Assembly (NCBI GenBank): GCA_018829245.1
Contig: JAHJUH010000063.1
Coordinates: 1-7,269 of the forward strand
DNA from: Patescibacteria group bacterium
Lineage (GTDB): Bacteria; Patescibacteriota; Minisyncoccia; Portnoybacterales; UBA2143
Direction of reading: 5' to 3'
Length of the DNA: 7,269 bases
Shown here: positions 1 to 6,060 of the stretch, piece after piece
Position numbering within the stretch: the stretch's first letter is position 1
Layout: each line of letters begins with the position of its first letter
The notes under the pieces: model-generated
Told to the model about the DNA's origin: nothing
What the model saw: only the letters and a program-made list of their open reading frames with translations
Database searches by the model: none
Translations under genes and position numbers: made by a program

Positions 1-431
1 CTAAAAGATCTAATTAATTCAATTTGCCATTTAAATCTCTTTGAATTTGAATTCATAAGCGATGGAAAGTTAAGATGAGTAATTTTATAAGATAAATAAA
101 TTTTAAAAATCAAAGGCATCTTATGACTAAAGCCAATACTATTAAAACAAATAAGTTGATTATCTAAATCCAATTTTTCCTTTATTAATTGAGAATCAAA
201 ATTTAGAAAATTTAATATTTCATCCATATTAGCCAATTGTCTTGTTTTGCCTTCTAATGGATTTGATTCGTGATTAAGAAAACGTATTACTCCTTCATGA
301 AAATTACCATAAATTTTAAACCTAAAATGACCATCTGGTTTAATCTCTATGCCTAAATTTACAGGAGTAATATCATTTATTAAAATACTTAAAAGTTTTT
401 CTCCAGATGAAAAATGATTCTTATTAATCAT
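1..431 (-). CDS. Hypothetical protein, C-terminus cut off by window edge
   Basis: I do not recognise this protein. An open frame runs from ATG at 431 to the window edge, giving 143 codons with no stop, so the C-terminus lies outside. The start has a plausible ribosome site (AAAGAAG, about 6 bases upstream) and lies 11 bases after the stop of the preceding gene. Visible structure is a helix-prone N-terminus, then strand pairs ending in 'HFRFKIY' (about residues 36-42) and 'PLIFKIY' (about residues 108-114), with helix-prone stretches between. A similar 'FKALKFY' motif occurs in the preceding ORF, so the two may form one repeated alpha-beta-beta-alpha protein. The same frame is open upstream to a TAG at 473, overlapping the preceding gene across an A7 run. 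A beta-barrel fold such as the ABBA prenyltransferases is a guess from this pattern alone. Its position at the end of a RiPP operon fits a tailoring or accessory role, but no catalytic motif was seen. Confidence 0.55.
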   Translation of the reverse strand, partial: MINKNHFSSGEKLLSILINDITPVNLGIEIKPDGHFRFKIYGNFHEGVIRFLNHESNPLEGKTRQLANMDEILNFLNFDSQLIKEKLDLDNQLICFNSIGFSHKMPLIFKIYLSYKITHLNFPSLMNSNSKRFKWQIELIRSF

Positions 432-442
432 ATTTTCTTCTT

Positions 443-745
443 TCAATAAACATAATATTTTTTTAAACTTCTAATACGTTTTTTATGTAAATACCTATAA
501 GTCATACTAGGAGCCACTTGACTATAAGAATTAAAACTATAAAATTTTAAAGCCTTAAATGAACCACGATGAAACACTGGAAAAGCAAACTCTAAAGAAT
601 TCTTTGTTTTAACTCCCTTATATTGATTCCCACTAACTAATAAATCTATTATTTCTAAAACAATATTTATCTTGCTTTTGTCAAAATCCCATCTATTTAA
701 AATAGTCAGGCATATTTTTTTAATTTGAATTTTATTTAAAATCAT
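443..745 (-). CDS. Hypothetical protein, possibly the N-terminal part of the next ORF
   Basis: This is an unrecognised 100-aa protein, basic at its C-terminus. I chose ATG at 745; a TTG at 754 would add three residues (M-V-I), and neither start has a clear Shine-Dalgarno sequence. The N-terminal half is helix-prone (an Ile/Lys-rich helix, then 'KINIVLEIIDLL'). The middle holds two likely strands, 'SLEFAFPVF' and 'FKALKFYSF', and the end is an Arg/Lys-rich helix that stops abruptly in 'KKYYVY'. It starts about 17 bases after the last radical SAM gene, so it is probably in the same operon. Codons near the end read AGT TTA AAA AAA, a T_TTA_AAA slippery heptamer followed by more A. A -1 shift there reads without a stop into the downstream frame and joins the two ORFs. 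It is either a real small gene, the front half of a frameshifted protein, or the product of a homopolymer sequencing error. Confidence 0.5.
   Translation of the reverse strand: MILNKIQIKKICLTILNRWDFDKSKINIVLEIIDLLVSGNQYKGVKTKNSLEFAFPVFHRGSFKALKFYSFNSYSQVAPSMTYRYLHKKRIRSLKKYYVY
458..467 (-). other. Candidate -1 slippery site (T_TTA_AAA_AAA)
   Basis: On the coding strand the zero-frame codons TTA AAA AAA follow a T, giving the classic X_XXY_YYZ heptamer inside an A7 run. The -1 frame beyond it stays open through the downstream ATG at 431. This would fuse the 100-aa ORF to the truncated ORF through a helix-like join (RSLKK then ILCLLKEEN). TTTAAAA is common by chance in such AT-rich DNA, and I did not identify a stimulatory hairpin. 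Confidence 0.3.
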
Positions 746-762
746 AATAACCAATATTTAAA

Positions 763-1890
763 TCAGACTATCAATTTCCCCATTAAATTTTGTGCTTTTT
801 TATGATAATCTTTATACTTTGACCCTTTTAATAAATCAAGATATATTTTATCGTTCATTTTTTTTATGATTCCATCTCTTTTAATTATCAAGTCATCTCC
901 CTTAAATTTTGAATCCGCTAATACTCCGTAATAATTTACTAAACAATTTTGACATTTTTTTGAAGATAAACTAGGCTTACACTTTTGATATCTAGTTAAA
1001 AGAGAATTATCATTAATATTTCCAATTATTGCTTGATTTCGAACTTGATCATCAGAAGAATTAATCAGAAATTGAGAAAATGATATCTCCCCATTAGGAT
1101 ATATTTCTAAGTTTACATAAAATGGACAAAGAATATTATTTTGATATTTTTTTTGATCTATCCACTCGGCTGTAAAAGGATTAAAAAGTGGACAAAGAAA
1201 AATAAATTTTTTATCTTTAATGCTTTGAAAACAAAATTCTGTTATTTTTTGAAAGTTAAGCACAAAATCATTTTGTTGTTGCTGACCCCAATCAACCCCC
1301 CCAATTGGACAAATATGAGTGCTTGAAAAACCCAATTTAATAACAGATAAAAAATTTTCATAAAGGTATTTACTTAAATCCGGTGATATTGTCATTAACG
1401 CAGAAAGATTTTCTTGACCTAAAATCTTGAAAGCTAACCTAATCTTCTGCAAAAGTAAATTAAAAGTACTCTTGTTATTAATAAACATCCTGTTTGTATC
1501 ATTAAATTTTTTCTTGCCATCAATACTAATAGTTAGTCCAACCTTGTGTTTTTTAAGAAAGAATAAACTTTCATTATTCAAAAGCAACCCATTTGTCGCT
1601 AAAACAATAATCAATTTTTTGCCTAATAAATCAGCTGTATGCCTACCAACTAAAACTATTTCCTTCCAGAAAGGATTTAATAATGGCTCGCCACCATATA
1701 AAATCAATGCCTTTTTTTGCCCTGGCGAAGATACAAAAAAATAAATAGCTCTCTGAGCAGTCTCTAAATTCATAAAATCGTTCTTTTTATCTACAAAACA
1801 ATACTTACATCGGCAATTACAGGCATTAGTAATAGATAGCTTTAAAGAAAGAATCTCTTTATTAAATTTTAAAAAATCCTTGTTATCCAT
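763..1890 (-). CDS. Radical SAM protein with degenerate SPASM domain (paralog B)
   Basis: This 375-aa enzyme is predicted to cleave SAM at a [4Fe-4S] cluster and modify a peptide, probably the His-Ser-X precursor of this operon. The cluster motif is C24-x3-C28-x2-C31 with an extra Cys at 26. GGEP (66-69) and SIDG (about 122-125) are the usual SAM-binding and core motifs of SPASM-type enzymes. The C-terminal region has C255, a G267-x4 spacing that ends in Ser272 where SPASM proteins have Cys, then C304, C313 and C316. Its C-terminal half matches the preceding gene in layout (YPNGE, IIGN, C-Q-N-C against C-Q-K-C), so the two are tandem paralogs. The ATG lies one base after that gene's TAA, with no clear ribosome site, suggesting coupled translation. 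It is a member of the radical SAM/SPASM superfamily; its chemistry cannot be assigned from sequence. Confidence 0.85.
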   Translation of the reverse strand: MDNKDFLKFNKEILSLKLSITNACNCRCKYCFVDKKNDFMNLETAQRAIYFFVSSPGQKKALILYGGEPLLNPFWKEIVLVGRHTADLLGKKLIIVLATNGLLLNNESLFFLKKHKVGLTISIDGKKKFNDTNRMFINNKSTFNLLLQKIRLAFKILGQENLSALMTISPDLSKYLYENFLSVIKLGFSSTHICPIGGVDWGQQQQNDFVLNFQKITEFCFQSIKDKKFIFLCPLFNPFTAEWIDQKKYQNNILCPFYVNLEIYPNGEISFSQFLINSSDDQVRNQAIIGNINDNSLLTRYQKCKPSLSSKKCQNCLVNYYGVLADSKFKGDDLIIKRDGIIKKMNDKIYLDLLKGSKYKDYHKKAQNLMGKLIV

Positions 1891-1891
1891 T

Positions 1892-2992
1892 TTAAAAACA
1901 AATATGTCTATTAGCTTCTTTAATATATTCTTTAAATAAATTATTATCTTGAGCCATATTATTCAAATATTCAGCTGTTTGAATTGATAATAAATTTCTC
2001 TTCTGAACAACTTTTGAACTTTGACTGTTATCAGAAATATCAAAATATTCAATTAGACATTTTTGACACTTATCTCCATCTTTATATTCACAAGAACGAT
2101 ATTTAGATTTCAGTCCGCCGTTTAAAACATTCCCAATAATATATTTTCTCCGCTGAGCCAAAGGTAAATTAAAGAAAAAAGACGAAAAAGCCATTTCTCC
2201 ATTAGGATAAACCTCTAAAAATTGATTAAAAAGGCAAACGCCTTTTTTTAAACGAGAAAGAGTCCTATACTTTAATTCACGATTAATAGTTGTTAAAAAA
2301 ACAAACTGATTTTTAGGAATTCCATTTAAAATATATTTAATAATCTTTCCCATTTGATTTTCAAATTCTTTTTGATGATTTTCTTCCCAATTTCCAAATC
2401 CATAAATCGGCTCTAAATTAACAGTATCAAATCCCTTAAAAATCACATATTTAAAATTTTCAAACATCTTTCCAGCTTCTGAAGCAACAACACTAATATT
2501 AGTAGCTATATTTCTTTTACTAATTTTCTGTAAAAGAAGTTTCAAATTAAAAGTAACAATATTAAAACTTCCCTGGTCATTTTCAAACCTACGAAACTTA
2601 TCATGAGTTTCTTTTTTTCCATCAAAACTTATAGCCAGTAAAAAATTATTCTTTTTAAAAAAATCGATATGTTCTGGTTTTAAAATAACTGCGTTAGTAC
2701 ATAAACTTAAAGTTAAATTAGTCTTTGAAGATTTTTTCTTATTAATATATGAAACTAACTTAGGAAGAATATCAAAATTAAGCATTGGCTCACCACCATA
2801 AATTTTAATAATCTTATCTTTGGGCCCATTAACCATAATAAAATCAACAGCCGCCTTAGCTGTTTTTAAATCCATCTTCTGAATTCTATTCAGTTTATTA
2901 ACAAAACAATACTTACACCTCAATGTACAGTTAGTGGTAATAGTCAATTTTGACTCAAAAATCTTTTTATTATTTAAAGAAATACTTTTCAT
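1892..2992 (-). CDS. Radical SAM protein with degenerate SPASM domain (paralog A)
   Basis: This 366-aa radical SAM enzyme has a C22-x3-C26-x2-C29 cluster motif, GGEP at 66-69 and SFDGKKETHD at about 122-131, the signature of peptide-modifying SPASM-type enzymes. The C-terminal part has C253, then G265-x4-S270 (normally G-x4-C), C301, C309 and C312, so the auxiliary iron-sulfur site is probably altered or reduced. The gene begins with an ATGA overlap on the stop of the upstream radical SAM gene and is followed one base later by its paralog. Translational coupling and joint use are likely. It ends in His-Ile-Cys-Phe. The substrate is inferred from context to be the nearby His-Ser-X precursor. 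It could act as a partner or scaffold for its neighbour rather than independently. Confidence 0.85.
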   Translation of the reverse strand: MKSISLNNKKIFESKLTITTNCTLRCKYCFVNKLNRIQKMDLKTAKAAVDFIMVNGPKDKIIKIYGGEPMLNFDILPKLVSYINKKKSSKTNLTLSLCTNAVILKPEHIDFFKKNNFLLAISFDGKKETHDKFRRFENDQGSFNIVTFNLKLLLQKISKRNIATNISVVASEAGKMFENFKYVIFKGFDTVNLEPIYGFGNWEENHQKEFENQMGKIIKYILNGIPKNQFVFLTTINRELKYRTLSRLKKGVCLFNQFLEVYPNGEMAFSSFFFNLPLAQRRKYIIGNVLNGGLKSKYRSCEYKDGDKCQKCLIEYFDISDNSQSSKVVQKRNLLSIQTAEYLNNMAQDNNLFKEYIKEANRHICF

Positions 2993-4107
2993 ATATCGTA
3001 TGTCTTTTTAAATAAAAAATTATTTCTAAGCTGCTGATAGATATTTTGAAAAAAATCTTTATATAAATTATTTATATTTATAAAGTTCTCCACTGCTTCT
3101 TTAGGATTCTTATTATATAAAATTGCATAGGAATAACTGTCAACTGGACAAAACGGACTTTCCAAAATACTCTGCTTTGATAATTGCTCAAATAACTCAA
3201 TAGCAGGCAAAAAGAATATCTCTTCAAATTTTCTATTTGATTTCTGAAAATCACTTATATCAATTTTATACTTCTCCCTGATTTTATCTTTTAAAGAAAG
3301 AAATGCCCAACAACGAAACAAATCTCCTCGCCAATCCATATTTAATTTATCACAATGGAAAGTTTTAATATTATTATTATCAATGTATTTCCTAAGATAA
3401 GGGATGGTAAAAATTTTCTTTGGATCACCCTCTTTAAATAAAGAAACATAATACTTTTCTATTTTCTCAAAATTAAATTTCAATAATTTTAAATCCTTTT
3501 CATTCCATAACTCATAAAGACGGGGTAAAAAATATATATTCTCAAAACCAAATTTAGAAATAAATAAAATGTTTCCGTACAGCTTAGAAACATTATCAGG
3601 CCCAAAAACTAAAGAATTCCCCATTCCTTTTTCTCTCAGAGAAATATTTGATAAATTTTTTAATATTTTCTTATAAGAAAATTTCCCACTTTTTATTTTA
3701 CGATATGCAGCATTAGTTTCTTCTTTTCCATCTAAGCTAACCGTAAAAGTTATACCAATATTGCTTAGAGCATTAAATTCTTTTTTTGACAGCAAATATC
3801 CATTTGTCATTAAATGTAATATAGCAAGTTTCTTCTCATTCTCATCCGTCATTTTCCTAATCCTAAGAGCGCTCTTTTTGACGAAATCCATTTCTACCAA
3901 AGGCTCACCACCCATATAAGTTATCTCTTTTTCCTGGTCTGAAGGCAATGAAAGAAAAAAATCAATAACTTCGTAAAGTTTCTTAAAACTCAAAGTCTGG
4001 TTATTCTTTTTCCCCAGATAACAATAAGCGCAATCAAAATTACATTTTTTTGTAAAAAAAAGTGAAAGCTTTGTCGGGTCTTTATAAATAATATGATGAG
4101 ACATCAT
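2989..4107 (-). CDS. Radical SAM/SPASM-like protein, HxsB-adjacent
   Basis: This 372-aa radical SAM enzyme has the cluster motif C22-x3-C26-x2-C29 followed by 'YLGKK', GGEP at 66-69 and SLDGKEE at about 124-130. Unlike the two downstream paralogs it keeps a SPASM-style G261-x4-C266 with C252 before it. The only later Cys is C320, and it has no C-terminal C-x2-C pair, so its auxiliary cluster would be unusual. Start choice is between adjacent ATGs at 4107 and 4104. The gene begins 9 bases after the hxsB-like stop and overlaps the next gene by 4 bases. It occupies the place where I would look for HxsC, but I see no specific resemblance to that family. The role in modifying the operon's precursor is inferred from position. 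Confidence 0.82.
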   Translation of the reverse strand: MMSHHIIYKDPTKLSLFFTKKCNFDCAYCYLGKKNNQTLSFKKLYEVIDFFLSLPSDQEKEITYMGGEPLVEMDFVKKSALRIRKMTDENEKKLAILHLMTNGYLLSKKEFNALSNIGITFTVSLDGKEETNAAYRKIKSGKFSYKKILKNLSNISLREKGMGNSLVFGPDNVSKLYGNILFISKFGFENIYFLPRLYELWNEKDLKLLKFNFEKIEKYYVSLFKEGDPKKIFTIPYLRKYIDNNNIKTFHCDKLNMDWRGDLFRCWAFLSLKDKIREKYKIDISDFQKSNRKFEEIFFLPAIELFEQLSKQSILESPFCPVDSYSYAILYNKNPKEAVENFININNLYKDFFQNIYQQLRNNFLFKKTYDI

Positions 4108-4116
4108 TATAATTAT

Positions 4117-5574
4117 TCAAATCTTCAACAATTCATTTTTGTCTATCCATTGCTTTAAAACTTTAACTTTTTGCTGGTTCTGTAGAAGAGTAAATAAATA
4201 ATCAAAGATTCCTTTGTTAATTTTGCATCTGTCTGACAAACTGGGATAAACAAAAATATTTTTATGAATAACGTAATTATCAACTGGACATGTTCCGCAA
4301 TAAGGCTTATAAACGCATAAATCACAAATATTATTTTCTAAGCACGAAGCCAAACACAAAGATTTTGTTTTAGAACCAGTAATTACATTTTGATAATTAT
4401 CTTGCTCAATATCGCCCAATTTAAAAATATCATCACCTACCATACGTCCTTCATCACAAGAATAAATGGAGCCATCATAATTATAAAGCAATTGGCCAAT
4501 TCCAGCTCCACAAGGCGATCTTAAATCTAAAAAGCCGGTACTTTTATCCGTTAAAATCTTCTGTAGCATCACTCCAGCCACTGCTTCTTTTAAAATAACT
4601 CCATTTTGATTAAGGCTAATTATATAATTCAAGACTTTTTTATAAAATCTTAAAAATTCCTCTGAAGAATAACCAACTTTTTTCCATCTTTCTTTTGCCA
4701 AACCAAAAGAATTAACCGGTCGAATAGGAATATTATTAAAACCCCATTTTACATATTCATCAACGATCTCTCTTGGATATTTTAGAGAGTGGCGACTAAC
4801 AGTTAAAACTGCGCCAGGATAATAAATATAAGGATTTTTTTTACGATTGACCCTCTTATTATACTCCTCAAAAACTCTTTTAAGCCAAAAAGAAACCTTT
4901 TTATGGCTTTGTTTATTAAAAAGAATTCTATTTTTATCATGCACCTCCCTAGGTCCGTCAAGTGATGTGCATAAACTCACATTATTATCAAAGAAAAATT
5001 TTAATTTACTTTCATCTAATAAGGAAAAATTAGAAACAAGCCGTAATTGTAAATTCTTTTTTAATGTTTTGTTTTTTTTGCAAGCGTAATCAATAATAAA
5101 TTTTAATACTGGCCAATTTAATAATGGCTCTCCGCCCTGAAATTCTATTGCAATATCTTTACTTGGAATAGAAAAAATGAAATCAACAATTTTTTTAGCT
5201 TTTCTCTTATCAAGATCTTTCTCTTTAGTATCCACAGCGCAAGATGCTGCCTGACAATAAAGACAGCTATGATTACACCGCAAAGTTAAAACAATAATAT
5301 GCAGTGACGGTCCTTGAGAAAATAAAAAATTATTACGGCTTCTGTATTTAACTACAGCTTTTTCAATAGAATAAGGTTGCTTTAAAAAATTAAGTTTATT
5401 TAATTTTACTGCAACCTTATTTTTAAGAGAAAGTTTATTATTAACAAATTTATCAAACTCACTCTCTTTTAAAAAAATAAAATCACCAGTTTCATTGGTT
5501 AATAAATATTTATGATTTACTTTTTTAAATCTAAAAAAACCAGGATTAGCTGTTATTTGATTATTTCTAGTCAT
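4117..5574 (-). CDS. hxsB: His-Xaa-Ser system radical SAM maturase HxsB-like
   Basis: This 485-aa radical SAM/SPASM peptide maturase is the best-identified gene of the operon. Its N-terminal region, with 'FFRFKKVNHKYLLTNETGDF' at 13-32, fits the start typical of HxsB proteins. The SAM cluster motif is C100-x3-C104-x2-C107; GGEP lies at 147-150 and SLDGPREVHD at 204-213. The SPASM part holds C355-x12-G368-x4-C373 in the CGAGIGQL...YSCDEGRM block that I associate with HxsB. Then come C407, C411, C417-x2-C420-x5-C426-x2-C429 and C450, enough to bind two auxiliary clusters. It follows the precursor gene by 7 bases, with no Shine-Dalgarno sequence in the gap, and precedes three more radical SAM genes. 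It probably modifies the His-Ser-X repeats; the exact bond formed is not known to me. Confidence 0.82.
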   Translation of the reverse strand: MTRNNQITANPGFFRFKKVNHKYLLTNETGDFIFLKESEFDKFVNNKLSLKNKVAVKLNKLNFLKQPYSIEKAVVKYRSRNNFLFSQGPSLHIIVLTLRCNHSCLYCQAASCAVDTKEKDLDKRKAKKIVDFIFSIPSKDIAIEFQGGEPLLNWPVLKFIIDYACKKNKTLKKNLQLRLVSNFSLLDESKLKFFFDNNVSLCTSLDGPREVHDKNRILFNKQSHKKVSFWLKRVFEEYNKRVNRKKNPYIYYPGAVLTVSRHSLKYPREIVDEYVKWGFNNIPIRPVNSFGLAKERWKKVGYSSEEFLRFYKKVLNYIISLNQNGVILKEAVAGVMLQKILTDKSTGFLDLRSPCGAGIGQLLYNYDGSIYSCDEGRMVGDDIFKLGDIEQDNYQNVITGSKTKSLCLASCLENNICDLCVYKPYCGTCPVDNYVIHKNIFVYPSLSDRCKINKGIFDYLFTLLQNQQKVKVLKQWIDKNELLKI

Positions 5575-5581
5575 TTTTTTA

Positions 5582-5848
5582 TTAACACCAACCCCCCCGA
5601 GAGTGATTACTATGATTACTATGATTACTGTGATTACTATGTTGGCTATGTTGGCTATGACTGCTATGAGAACTATGCTTACACGCGGCCATAGCAGGAT
5701 CAGCTTTCATAGCAGGGGCCAAACTAATACCTAAAACTAAAAGCCCTATTGCTATCTTAGCAACATCCTTTTTTATCATATTACCTTCTTCTCTAGTTAG
5801 AAAATCTTTAATGTCTTTTTTTATTTGAGGTAATTTATTTTTTTTCAT
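5582..5848 (-). CDS. hxsA: His-Ser-X repeat RiPP precursor (HxsA-like)
   Basis: This is an 88-aa candidate precursor peptide. Residues 1-28 are a charged leader containing 'FLTREEG' (16-22), a motif I associate with precursors of this kind. Residues 32-45 are hydrophobic (IAIGLLVLGISLAP), like a signal peptide or membrane segment, followed by 'KADPAMAAC'. The core runs from C56: nine triplets with His at 58, 61, 64, 67, 70, 73, 76, 79 and 82, in the order HSS x2, HSQ x2, HSN x4, HSR, ending in GGWC. Cys56 and Cys88 bracket the repeats. Note the register is H-S-X, whereas the family name implies H-X-S. The ATG at 5848 has AAAGAG upstream and sits between the HxsD-like genes and HxsB, the expected place for HxsA. 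A second start at Met24 (5779) has a stronger ribosome site. Confidence 0.78.
   Translation of the reverse strand: MKKNKLPQIKKDIKDFLTREEGNMIKKDVAKIAIGLLVLGISLAPAMKADPAMAACKHSSHSSHSQHSQHSNHSNHSNHSNHSRGGWC
5592..5598 (-). other. G7 homopolymer at precursor C-terminus
   Basis: Seven consecutive G on the coding strand encode the end of Arg84 and Gly85-Gly86 of the precursor, in otherwise AT-rich DNA. Loss of one G would read with no stop into the HxsB frame at its ATG (5574). Gain of one G would give a short different tail ending at a nearby TGA. It is a slippage-prone site, but function is unproven. Confidence 0.45.
5606..5677 (-). repeat. 9-bp tandem repeat encoding His-Ser-X triplets (8 units)
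   Basis: Eight consecutive 9-bp units read CAT/CAC AGN NNN on the coding strand, followed by a diverged ninth (CAC TCT CGG). The two HSQ units are identical (CATAGCCAA). Three of four HSN units are identical (CATAGTAAT), the other differing by one silent base. The block order (S, S, Q, Q, N, N, N, N) suggests stepwise local duplication. Copy number could vary between strains by slippage. Confidence 0.9.
5784..5793 (-). promoter_or_regulatory. Internal ribosome-site-like sequence before Met24 of precursor
   Basis: The coding strand reads GAGAAGAAGG, four bases before an in-frame ATG at 5779. It is the best Shine-Dalgarno match I see in the operon. Initiation there would give a 65-aa form beginning MIKKDVAK followed directly by the hydrophobic stretch, a textbook secretory n-region and h-region. 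The same bases encode the Arg-Glu-Glu-Gly leader motif, so the match may be a coding coincidence. Confidence 0.35.
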
Positions 5849-5859
5849 TTAAATCTCTT

Positions 5860-6060
5860 TTATTTTTTCATTAAATATAAAACGTAATTACAAAATTCAT
5901 CTTTCAAAATATCATTTAAATCTTTATCAATATTTTTTATAGACACAGTAATATAATCAGGCGTAGTTTTCAAACTGAAATCAGCCAAGTGTCTATATTT
6001 TCTAATTGCCTCAATAATTGATTTTTTATAATAAATTATTTTACTAAATTTTACAATCAT
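5860..6060 (-). CDS. Small HxsD-like protein
   Basis: This 66-aa protein appears to be a minimal paralog of the upstream HxsD-like protein. Both show a tyrosine-led helix (YYKKSIIEAI here, YPLEAIYGTA upstream), an aromatic/Ala-Asx segment before a strand ('HLADFSL', 'FIDNAYLFL'), a second strand ('ITVSI', 'IEVFL'), and then the shared helix start LKDEF-x-N (52-58 here, 66-72 upstream). This copy stops right after that helix and lacks the C-terminal half. Its ATG overlaps the upstream stop as ATGA, and it ends 11 bases before the precursor, so the three are probably translated in coupled fashion. By analogy it may bind the precursor or a radical SAM enzyme, like a peptide chaperone; this is inference. 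The alignment was made by eye and is short. Confidence 0.6.
   Translation of the reverse strand: MIVKFSKIIYYKKSIIEAIRKYRHLADFSLKTTPDYITVSIKNIDKDLNDILKDEFCNYVLYLMKK

Noticed and set aside
1141..1744. Two plus-strand open frames opposite the last radical SAM gene (1141-1326 and 1427-1744)
   Set aside because: They lie wholly antisense to a well-supported enzyme with conserved motifs and show only low-complexity Phe/Leu/Lys composition.
4847..5089. Plus-strand frame opposite hxsB
   Set aside because: Antisense shadow of a conserved enzyme, with no recognisable features.
5600..5677. Possible CRISPR-like array
   Set aside because: Units are 9 bp with no spacers, in frame with a coding gene, and encode a clear amino acid repeat.
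5680..5692. Lipobox (MAAC) in the precursor
   Set aside because: Met at -3 is not a usual lipobox residue. The hydrophobic stretch is followed by a long KADPAMA segment, and lipoprotein attachment to the Cys that opens the core seems less likely than leader cleavage.
5512..5694. Plus-strand reading frame with a Tyr/Asp-rich repeat (YDYYDYY...)
   Set aside because: It is the antisense of the His-Ser-X repeat coding region. Its periodicity comes entirely from the 9-bp units, and it starts inside hxsB with no ribosome site.
5764..5785. Type IV prepilin cleavage site at Gly22 of the precursor, suggested by the nearby prepilin peptidase
   Set aside because: There is no Glu at +5 and no Phe/Met at +1, so it does not look like a prepilin. 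Adjacency to the peptidase is probably incidental.
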